A stretch of DNA of 64,000 bases from the NCBI GenBank assembly GCA_922989275.2, contig OV277864.1, forward strand, positions 47,863,550 to 47,927,549. The letters run 5' to 3'. This document shows, piece after piece, positions 24,001 through 36,000 of this stretch. The notes beneath the pieces are model-generated. The model had not been told where the DNA came from. It did no database searches and was given only the letters and a program-made list of their open reading frames with translations. A program made the translations under genes and the position numbers. The DNA comes from Gari tellinella (Eukaryota > Mollusca > Bivalvia > Cardiida > Psammobiidae). The first letter of the stretch is position 1, and every line of letters starts with the position of its first letter.

Positions 24001-27000
24001 GCGGGACTCAATCCTACGTCCTGAGGTAAGAGGCTTTTATCCTAACCACTAAGACTACCACAGGCCCATGGACAGACGGTTGGGCCGGGGCAGAATATAT
24101 AACACCTTGTTCCATATGCATGGAAAGATACATCAATAAAGCCTCAACAATTGATTAGATAGTAGTTCCAAAGTCATTTCGTGCCGGGTTTTCACAGGGT
24201 GAAGAAACTGAAGACAGACATGCAACAAAAGTGTCGGTTCATCAATTTTTATTCATGATATGCCCGGTTTTGTCGAGATAGGGTGAGAATATACTGACAA
24301 TCAGTTGTATCCCTTTTCTCTATTTATCCCTTCTGACGATTTTTCCCCTCAAAATCAATCGTGTCGGATCCTTGTGGTAAGGAGTACATTGGTACTCTGC
24401 TGCCCTCAAAGTGCCTTAAGCCTTTACAATAGAGTCTGCTCACATTGTATTAGTGTACAGAGACGTGTGATACTCGTTGATGTCTTTGCCGTGCTGCAGA
24501 GGTACTTTTTGCAACACATTTTGTCATGGAAAACTGGACACTTCAGTTTCTTCACCCTGTGAAAACCCGGCACGAAATGACTTTGGAACTACATGTGTAT
24601 CTAATCAATTGTTGATGCTTTATTGATGTATCTTTCTATGCATGTGGAACAAGGTGTTATATATTCTGCCCCGGCCCTACCGTCTGTCCATGGGCCTGTG
24701 GTAGTCTTAGTGGTTAGGATAAAAGCCTCTTACCTCAGGACGTAGGATTGAGTCCCGCTAACTGTCGTGTGTTCTCTGTCTAATGTCAGAGAGTTGCCAT
24801 TTACTTACATCTTGTTTACATACTGACTACTGCTGTTCAAGCTAAGCCAAAGGTCGTTAATGTATCAACAAGACATTGAACTTGACCTTTTCAAACCAAT
24901 GACTCTCCATATTGAACAAAGGACCTCAGAGAGGAAATGAGTTAAACACAAGCAATAACCAATTAAGATATACATGTATTACATGTATATTTGATCTTTT
25001 TTAATTATTATTTTTTTAAATTAGCTTTTCCATCGTGGTTTGCGGCTGCCATATTGGATTTTGCTATTGTGGAATTTGACATTTCTGAATCTAAAACACC
25101 CAATATTGCACAAAGGGCCTCAGAAATAAGTGCCACGCCAAAATATTATTAATTTAGAGGTATTACATTTGATAATTCTCCAAAAAAGAAAACAAATAGC
25201 TTTTTCAACATGGTTGCGGCGGCCATATTGGATTTTGCTTCTTTTGGAACTTGATCTTTCCAAAGCAAAGACACCCTAGATTGCACAAATGGCATCAGAA
25301 ATGAGTTCTACTCTAAAAAATAATCAATTTAAAAGTATAGCATTTGATTTTTGTCAAAAAAACAACAAAATTAGCTTTTTCAACATGGTTTGCGGCGGCC
25401 ATATTGGATTTGGCTATTGTGAAACTTGACCTTTCCGAATCAAAACATCCCAGATAGTAGAAAAGGCTTCAAACATGAGTTCAACACCCAAATATTATCA
25501 ATTGAGAGGTATTACATTGGTTTATTCTCCAAAAAAGAAACAAAATTAACTTTTTTAACATGGCTTGCGGCGGCCATATTGGATTTGGCTATTGTTGAAC
25601 TTGATCTTTCCAAATCAAAGACATCCCAGATTGCACAAAAGGCCTCAGAAATGAGTTCAACACCCAAACATTATCAATTGAGAGGTATTACATTGGTTTA
25701 TTCTCCAAAAAAGAAACAAAATTAGCTTTTTTAACATGGCTTGCGGCGGCCATATTGGATTTGGCGATTGTGAAACTTGACCTTTCCGAATCAAATACAT
25801 CCCAGATTGCAAAAAAGGCATCAGAAATGAGTTCAACACCAAAAAATTATCAATTGAGAGGTATTACATTAGTTTATTCTCCAAAAAAGGAAAAAAGTTA
25901 GCTTTTTTAACATGGCTTGCGGCGGTCATATTGGACTTGGCGATTGTGAAACTTGACCTTTCCGAATCAAATACATCCCAGATTGCAAAAAAGGCATCAG
26001 AAATGAGTTCAACACCCAAAAATTATCAATTGAGAGGTATTACATTGGTTTATTCTCCAAAAAAGGAAAAAAGTTAGCTTTTTTAACATGGCTTGCGGCG
26101 GCCATATTGGATTTTGCTATCGCGGAACTTGATCTTTCCAAATCAAAGACATCCCAGATTGCACAAAGGACATCAGAAGTGAATTATACTCTAAAAATAA
26201 TCAATTTAGAAGTATTATATTTGATTTTTCTTAAAAAAACAACGAAAAAAGCTTTTCTAACATGGTTGGCGGCGGCCATTTTGGATTTGGCTAATGTGAA
26301 ATTTGACCTTTCCAAATCAAAGACACCCCAGATTGCACAAAGGGCATCAGTTATCAGTTCCACACCAAAAACCAACCAATTTAGAGGTATTACACTTATT
26401 TATTCTCCAAAAAACAAAAAAGTTAGCTTTTCCAAAATGGCTGGCGGCGGCCATATTGGATTTGGATATTATGGGAAACGTGACAGTGTGGCAGACTAGC
26501 ACCTCGGTGATTTGTGATGTCTAGGGTCTCGTTAACTCACATCAAGTGAGAAACTCTCTCAACACCATTTTGCAAACGGGTCTAGAGGCCTAGTCCTGGA
26601 CTATTAAGCTCAAAATGGACAACCAGTTTTCTTATTAAGTGCAGTCCATTATTTTTTATTTGGACTTGTTTTAAACAATAAAAGAGCTTTCTATTTTACC
26701 TTTATCTTGCATTAAGCAGTAACCTGCCTTAAACACAGTTTGATATAGATGATTTGCACTGATGATTTTCAAATTTTGAGAGAGTTAAACCCCCGTTAGA
26801 AGTGCCTTGTTGCGAAATTTAGTTATCCCTCAAACGAAGGAAATAGTTCCAATTTATACAGTCATGAACATGTACCTAAAGAAATATTTTCTATATCCTA
26901 TCAGATGGTAGCTTAAATTCTGCTTTACTTTCAACCTGCTTTAAGTGGTCAACTGTCTTCAAAACTACACACAGGCTATGGGGTAAAAGGTTAATACAAG

Positions 27001-30000
27001 ATTGACCATATGTTTTGTTTGGAGGAGAGAGTTTATTTCAAGATTGACTCATGTTTTGTTTTAAGCCTTGCCATGCAACAGGCAGCCCCGAAGGAGGAGG
27101 ATTTCTCTACAGATCTGCTGAGTGAGGAAGAGCAGGAGCTGCTGACTACGTACCAACATTGCTGGAATGATGACAAAGTTGACATAGACCTGGTAGCTGC
27201 ACTAGTTCACAGGATTGTGGTCACACAGCCAGACGGTAAGGTGTATATACAGTAGAGCCTCTCTATTAGGACTGCTGAAAATTATACTTATTAGTTATGT
27301 TAGGGACAGGCAACTGATTAAAGCAGAAGACAGTAAAGCAGAAAGCTACTTTAGGAGCTTTCTGCTTCACTAACATCCTGCTTTAAGCAACCAGTGCCTA
27401 AAAAAATCACATTTTGTTGGATGTAAAAGAAGGGTTTTACTGTAAGTTAAACCTCTTTATTTTGACCACTAAAGTTTTTGCTTTTTATGGTATTAAAGAT
27501 AGGTGACAGCTTAAAGAAAGATGGAAGTTAAGCATAAAGCTCCTGCAGGAGCTATCTGTTTTACTTTATCTTGCTTTAAGCACCCACCTGCAAGAAGAAC
27601 CAAATCTACATCTCGTTTTGTGGTTGCAATGAAGAGATTTTTCTGTAGTTTGGCTAATGTTGTTATTTATTATAGCATTCCAACCATGGTTAATAGATTG
27701 GATCTACTAGATGAAATCCTGATTAACTTGATCTCTCATAAGGAGCGAATCTATTTGACACTCTGATTTTATAACATTGAAATATTGGTAAATAAAGGTA
27801 CAGTGGAGTAGATGTTATTCTTTCTCGTTTAAATGCAAACGAAACAGAAACGCACTGCAATAAAATGCAGAAAATCAAAACGTGTTGACAATTTTGACTT
27901 TATTTTAACCTGAGTGGCAAACAGTTTGGAACCTGATCAGAAAAATATATATCACAGATTAGTTCTATCTGTGATATATATTTTCCAACCCATTGTGTGC
28001 ATCGAATGTTCTATTTTTAGCTGCTATATCTTTGTTATACCCCCACCACTAGTGGTGGGGGCTATATAGGAAACGCCTTGTCCGTCCGTCCGTCCTTCCG
28101 TATGTCGGTCCGTCGCATTTTTCCGGGACATTTGCCTTTTTCTTGAAAAATGTTTATGATACAATCTTCAAACTTGGTATACATTATCAATGTTATTTGG
28201 GGACACTCATTAACAGGTTTCATAACTCTTGCACCAAATTTCACAGAGTTATGCCCCTTTTTAACTTGATTTTTTTTAAATTTTGTACCTTAATATGCAT
28301 TTATTCTTTGGACATGTCATTTCCTTGAAAACTATTTATGACATTGTCTTCAAACTTGGTACACATTATAAGTGTGATGTTTGCAGACTCTACTTGAAGT
28401 TACATAACTCTTGCCAACAAATGACCAAATTATTCCCCTTTTTAACTTGAAATTTTCTTCTATTTTCTTGGAACAATCCATTTTCTTGAAAACTATTCAT
28501 GACATTGTCTTCAAACTTGGTACACATTATTAGTGTTATACTGTGAGACTTTTTGTCAAGTGTGACAACTCTTGCATAAAATTTGACAAAATTATGCCCC
28601 TTTTCAACTTGAAATTTAGTTCCTTAATATGCATGTATTATTCTTTCTACATGTCACTGTGCTGTTTGTGACAGGTCAGTTTGGAGTGGGGGTATCAATC
28701 ACCTTTAGTGATAGCTCTAGTTATAATTATACATATATGTTGTATAGTCGGTTGAAAAGCCTTTATGGCTTATGTTGTCTTTTGTATGTCTTGCCGACTG
28801 AAAATAAAATTTATCTTATCTTATCGTATCAGATGCTGGGATACCTGGCATCTTATCTGGCTCCAAACTTTTTGCACTGGAAAGAATAACGTTTTCTCCA
28901 CTGTAGTTGAAGAATTTACGGTGCTTGAACTGGATATGTTCATTTGCAAACAGTGTAGACCCTGATAAGAGGGCCCCTAAATTAGCTCTTTGATTAGGGT
29001 CTCAGTGTTACCGCGAGAGTGCGTTTCTTGCGTTTTTGACGCAACAAAATCACTTTTGGCGCAACTAAATTCAGCAAGTGCGTTTTATGTGACGCAAGCC
29101 GATTCTGCCGACTAACTGAAACTAAAAATGTTAAAATCGGCATATTCATTGAAAGCACGTCGCCGACGCCGAAGTAAATACATAATTATGAATTCCGTTT
29201 TTGTATGCATGTCGGTTACGAAATTGACAGAGTCCGCTAACGGCCATTTTGGTTGTTTTGACAGGTGCATTGTGGGTATAAGAGTTCAGTTCGATTGGCA
29301 TATAAAGTCACTCGAGTAATTAAAAATCGACAGTTGAAAAGGGCGAAATATATTAAAACTACACAGATTCCGTGTTTAGTATTTATTTAAATCCTCATAT
29401 TTAGACTTATTGGTTTGCATATGCTTTTAAATTGTTTCCTTTGAAAATGATTTAAACTTCCGTAGTTCCGCTAATCGCCAGAACCGGTCGCCATTGTTGT
29501 TTGTTAAATGAACTCGCTTTGCCAAAAGTGTTTTGATTGGGGTAATGAACGTACAGGCTCGCATCATCTGCTAAAATGCAGACTATTTTACTTCATTCTT
29601 TATCTCTTCAGCGCCCAAACAAGAGAATAAAATGCACATGGGTTATGTCATCTACTTTAAGGGATCCATTTATCTTCGTCTGTCTGACCAGATGTACATG
29701 TCTCACAGTCTGTCGGTTTCATTTCAACTTCTTTCTGTCGAACAATCAATTAACGATAAAAAAAAAAAGTTCTTCATTCGTGATATTAGTAAGTGACACT
29801 TAGGGTATCGAAGTCTTCTATATTTAACAAAGTTGAAAACTGTTTTTCACTAACAAGTTGCCTGCATAAATACCTTGACCTGAAAAAATGAAAACTGTTT
29901 GCTTGTCTGAAGTAATAGTGAAATGCACTGAACGTACTTCACTGAATGACTGATGAGGTGTTATAGAAATAGAAATTCTTCTATATAGTTAGATCGTTTG

Positions 30001-33000
30001 TCTCTCAATTATATTAATTGTGAAATAAAGACACTGAACAACACAATAAGTATTTTATTCAATATCTATCTAGATCTATATAAATGTAAAAAAAAGTTCA
30101 AACAATCCTGTGACCCCCAAAATTTCCAAATGACCCCCACTTTTTCACCAAGGGGGTCAAGAATGACCCTCTAAAATTTCAGTGCTGCAGTAACACTGGG
30201 GTCTGCACTGTTTGTCATATTTTTAAATATTTTTGTGACAAACCCCTTGAGAGTTAATATTTACTGGTCATTTATGAGATGAATATTTATGATTGTATAA
30301 AGTGGAACAATTGTCTTCAATGGAGGAATAAGCTAAAGGTGTTTCTATGGGAGTGATAGATTAAAGATTCTCAGTGTGAGTTATGGTGCAAGTTTGTGTG
30401 ACATTTCATCTATGATATCATGGTATTATTGACACTTATTTAGGTGCTGTGCTCATCTTCCTGCCTGGTTATGATGAAATTGTGTCACTAAGAAACAAAA
30501 TTGATGAGGATCCAAGATTTGCAAGTAGCCGGTAAGTATCGTTTGTTATACAGTAAAACCTTTCCATTTTGACCACTATCTTGAGTAAATTATTAGGAGC
30601 CCTCTGATCAGGATGTGCACTGTTTGTCATACTGCAATACTTTGACAAAAACAACCCTTAAAATAAAAAATGATTAACCCATTACACCATAGCCTGTTTC
30701 TAGTATTAAAGATATGTGACCGTTTAAAGCAGGTTGAAAATAAAGCAGAATTTTAGCCTGCTTTAAGCTTTTATCTGTTATAATATAGAAAATATTTCTT
30801 ATGATTCTTATTTGTGACAGTATAAATTGTAACTATTTTCTTCAGTAGAGGAATTAATTAAAGGCATAAAAAAGGTGTATTTATGGGGTAATGGGTTAAA
30901 CAAAACTTGAAAGTTGGATTGTTCATTTGAAGTTTCAAGGAGGAAACTGTCAATTGAGCATTATCTTTTTGTCTCATTTTCAGATATTCATTGTTTCTGT
31001 TACACTCAGCCATGCAGACACAAGACCAGAAAAAAGTATTCAAGTCCTCCCCTCCAGGGGTCAGGAAATTGGTAAACACACGTTACTATTCAAATAATTG
31101 TCTCAAACTCACAATGTACAGTATGGCAAGTGACATTTGCAAATGGTTTGATTCCAGAATAGATGCTTAGTAAATAAGTACCTCATCAGGACCTGATATT
31201 CCACAGATGTGCAGTGTTTTCTGGATTTAGAATGGACTTCAATTTGTCAAAGACTTAACACCAGTTGATTATAGTTATTTTTGCCTATACAGTAAAACCT
31301 CTCTTTTACAACCTCTAAAACGAATACTAATTGATGTATAAAAGACAGGTGACAGCTTAGAGCAAGGTAACAGTAAATCAGAAAGCTCCTAAAGGAACTT
31401 TCTGTTTTACTGTTACCTTACTTTAAGCAGTCACCTGTCGTACACACCTAATAATCAACACAACTTAATGGTCATATTAGAGATGTTTTACTGTAAATGT
31501 ACAGTACATGCAGCTAGGGGGATTCATATTTGTCTTTCAAGACAAGTCATATTTCTAGTTCTTTCCTTTTTTCCTTAGATCCTTGCCACTAATATAGCTG
31601 AGACAAGTATTACAATCAACGATGTAGTTTATGTTATTGATGCTGGGAAGGTGAAAGAGGTATGTTTAACCCATTATTTTATAAATACCTCTTGTTATGC
31701 TTTTGAATGTATTCCTCCACTGAAGAAAATAATTCCACTTGATACAGTCATGAATATGTAGCTTAAAAATATTTTTTATATATTTTGGGAGATGGTAGCA
31801 CGAAGTAGGCTTTATAAGAAACCTTTTGATATCATAAGGTCATACAAGACGGATAATACAGGGTCTAAGGTTATAAAGAGTTAAGAGTTGATTCTGAAAT
31901 CGTTCTCAAGACTTTGATTGATCAGATTTGAACTTTTGTTCAAAGCTGACCAGTCAAATGCTTGAGAAGGATCTCAGACTCAACTCAAAATCTGTACAGT
32001 GTAGCTCCATTATATCGCGGAAGTTGGGGTCCACGAAATGAAATCCGCGATGTGGTCGGATCGCGATATAGCCCAATTCTGAGCTGAACTAAATTCTGTT
32101 GTATATTCCATTGCCAAACTCTATTATATCAATGTCATGCAATAAACACGGTTTCTTGGTTGATTACCTTGTTATTTCTTGTCAAAACAAGTCTTTATAT
32201 GCACTGTCATATCTAGCATCAGCGTTTTCATGTGTATTATACCAAATGCGTACTTTCGTTTTTGACAACGGCCGCCATTTTGATTTAAATGTGCGTGTAT
32301 CAGTAAGATTCAGTTACTCGTGGAAATCACACTTAATGCTTATATCGCGATTAGAAAGCGGATAAAATGAGATTTTCTCGGTTTAATTGTCAAAAAACAA
32401 CGTACCGTGGTATATGAAATTGAAAGAACAATGAAACCAATTTACAGTTCACAGGTTAAATTTAATTTATTTCTTGGCCGACATTGTTCGAGTACGTTGT
32501 TATCAGGTACGAATCGCAGTTATGATTGTAAGTGTCTGATTGATGTTTCAATGTGAATGACTGTGATTTTAATGTCTGTGGTTATCTCTCCACTGCTATA
32601 AATTGCGGATTAGTCGACTTTGATAGTTATAACTCAATCAGGTTAGTTTGCTAATTATTGCTAAATAATGAGGGAAACTTCGCATGCGCGAGTGCACTCA
32701 GTATAGGCCTATTGTTTGTTTGTTAGTGCACCTGTCAATCAACGCAGCGGGATGACGCACGCGCAGTCCACAGATGGTGATAATTGACACTGATTACGCA
32801 ATTATAGCGACCTGTTAAAGGAAGATATAATTATTAAAGAAACAGAAATGAGCGCGCTACTTGGCTTTTATTGACTTTTAGAATACATATAGGAAAAAAT
32901 GGGGTCCAAGCCGCGACCGCGATATATTGGCTTTCGCGAAATAGCGGACCGCGATGTAATGGAGCTACACTGTATAACATTTGGGGCCAGGTGTAATCAA

Positions 33001-36000
33001 GGCTGCATATAAGAGTAGATAACTGAACATTTCAAAGTGTCTAACAAACTCTATGCTGTGACAATTCATTAGAATTCTCTGTAGACAATTTTAGCCATAT
33101 ACTCTATAGATACCCCCGTTTCAGTTTTAATGCTTTTGATTTATTAATCCACTGAAGAAAATAGTTGCAATTCATTATGTCATGAACATGCACCATAAGA
33201 AATATTTTCTATATCCTAGCTTGTTGTAGCTTAAAGCAGGCAGAAAGTGAAGCAGAATGCGCTGTAAGGCACATTCTGCTTTACTTTTAACCTGCTTTAA
33301 GTGGTCATCTATCTTCAATACTAGAAACAGGCTATGGAGTAAAGGGTTAATGAATGATAATGTTCTGTAGAGAAACAAGAACATTAGTTTTTGAAATATC
33401 CACATTGATTTTTTTCTTTAAATCATCGCAATACTTATTGTATAATAAGATTATATGATGTAAAGATTTTATATTTCAGAAAACATTTGACAGCTTACTA
33501 CAGATCACCATGTTAAAGAGTAACTGGGTCTCCAAAGCCAGTGCATTACAGAGGAGGGGACGGTACGGAACAATAGTTTTATAAGTTAATAAATTACAAT
33601 AGGCATACTTACTTAAATATATGTCCTATGTCTGATGTTCCAATTGTTTACCCCCTTCATTGCCATGACATCATGACTGTTTAACCCATTACCCCATAGC
33701 CTGTTTCTAGCTTTAAAGACAAGTATCACATTCTGCTTTACTTTCAGCCTGCTTTAAGCTACCATCGTCTAGGATATAGAAATATTTTTTATGGTTCATA
33801 TTTATGACAGTATAAATTGGAAATATTTTCTTCAGTGAAAGAACAAATGAAAGGCGTAAAAAGGCATATTTATGGGGTAAAGGGTTGAACAATTTTCATC
33901 CTGCCATCCTCAACACAGTCAGTGTTTCTTGACTTGAGCATTTTACTGTATCTAAGTTGCTTGATTTAATAAATTTCAGAAGATAAAAAAAAGACTTTAG
34001 CTGACAAACTTTTGTTTGTAACTGACTTGGTATTAACCATTTACTCCATGGATATACATTTTAATGCATTTAATTCATTCCTCCACTAAAGAAAATAGTT
34101 CCAATTAAATTTATTTATAAAGTCATAAACATGTATCATAACAAATATTTTCTTCATTCTAGAGATGATAAGCTTAAAAGCAGGCTGAAAGTAAAGCAGA
34201 ATGTGCCTTTAGGCGCATTCTGCTTTACTTTCAACCTGCTTTAAGTATTCACCTGTTTTTAATAGCAGAAAAAGGCTATGGAGTAAAGGGTTAAATGGTA
34301 GTTTTGTTTCTGCAGGGCGGGAAGACTTAGGCCAGGGGTGTGCTATCACCTATTCAGTAAAGTGAGATATCAAAGTCTTCAAGAGTATGCTACACCAGAA
34401 CTACTGCGCTGCCCCTTACAAGTAAGTATGACAACAATGGAGATGTTTGTTCTCATGTAAATAAAGTTTCCGTTTCATAGTTACTGTCAGTGATTTAGAC
34501 TTGCCATTGCAAAGGTTACCATTGCATCAAGAAGTTTGAAAATATTAAACCTTTACCCCATAGCCTGTTTCTACTTTTGAAAGTACATGTAGTAGGCATT
34601 TCAGCTGTTACCAACTCAGGTTTGACTTAACACATAAAGTTGAAATGTTATTGTACTTTACCCTTTAATTCACCATTTTCTTTGTAGGAAATATGTCTAC
34701 AGACGAAACTTCTTGCAGCTTCTTCAGAGAGTATAGCAGACTTCCTTTGCAAGGCACCAGAGGCCCCACCCTTCATGATCATACGCTCTGCTGTATCTAT
34801 ACTGAAAGTAGGTATCCAGTGCACTTATCTGCAGTTGTAATACAGTAAAACCTATGTACAACAAAATACTAAAATGAAGGCAAATTGATTGTATAAAAGA
34901 CAGGTGACAGCTTAAAGCAAGGGGATAGTAAAACAGAAAGCTCTTTCTGTTTTACTGTCACCTTGCTTGATGCAGTCACTTGTAAATGCCTACTAAATAG
35001 CACAATTTTGTGGTTGTAATAGAGCTCTAGATTTTACTGTATTATGTCATATGATTCTGTGATCCTATTACAGTGGAGAATCTGTTATTCTTTCCCGTTT
35101 AAACGCAAACGTACGCAAACGCAAAACACTAAAGCGTAGAAAAGTACAACTTTTGGACAATTCTGATAATTCTTGTTTATCTTGGTGGCAAACAGTTTGG
35201 AGCCTGATCAGACGCCGGGTTACCCGGCGTCTGATCTGGCTCCAAACTGTTTGCACTGCAAATAATAGTTTTAGCGTAAACGCATTTATTGGGAAAGAAT
35301 AACAGATTCTCCACTGTAGCACTAGTATTACAGACATAACATCTTAGAGCCATTCACAAATACACTATGATAAAGAAGCAAATGCTTACACTCCTTTTTC
35401 ACAATGCTCCAAATTTAAGGTTACAAATTGTATACTTATGTTTGTTCAAAATATGACAACTGATTTTGAATAAGGTTCCAAGTTGTTCCGTGCATCTAAC
35501 TGGTTTGTCAGTGTATGATATGGATAAAAATCATAAAAACTAGTTTTGAGTTTTTGAGCAGACAGTATATTTGAAGTAGACAAAACAATATTCAGCATGA
35601 TAAGGGACTTAGGGTTAATTTAATGTGCTGTTTCCAGGAAATGGATGCACTGGACCATAATGAGGAGTTGACAGAACTTGGCCGACACCTGGCTGACCTA
35701 CCTGTAGAACCTCACCTGGGCAAGATGGTCCTCAACTCTATAGTACTCAAGTGTGTAGATCCTGTCCTCACAATAGTCTGCTCTCTATCCTATAAGTCTC
35801 CATGTGAGTATACTCTTACATTTATAAGATAGGGAAAAGATATTCAGTAAAACATCCATATTACGACCAATAAAACTGCTAATTGATTATTTGAAAGACA
35901 GGACACTGCTTAAAACAGGGTGAAAGCAACCACCTGTGTTAAACATAAATAATTTAGGTCATCTAGTGGTCGTAATAGAGAGGTTTTACTGTAGTTGTTT

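Larger units (their letters stand above)
22338..26590. mobile_element. 4.25 kb foldback element with tandem-repeat arms
   Basis: Flanked by TAGTCCTG (22330-22337, 26591-26598). Inverted arms run from about 22361 to 24215 and from about 24542 to 26582, around a unique centre of about 0.33 kb. Each arm holds an array of about 175-bp units with CCAATATGGCCGCCGC (8 left, 9 right), then a tRNA-like segment and a CGTGCCGGGTTTTCACAG block. No transposase. The architecture matches Drosophila FB/Galileo elements; superfamily unproven. Confidence 0.88.

Noticed and set aside
24697..24767. Functional tRNA gene
   Set aside because: A- and B-box-like words are degenerate, stems do not pair fully, and it is part of a repeated palindrome.
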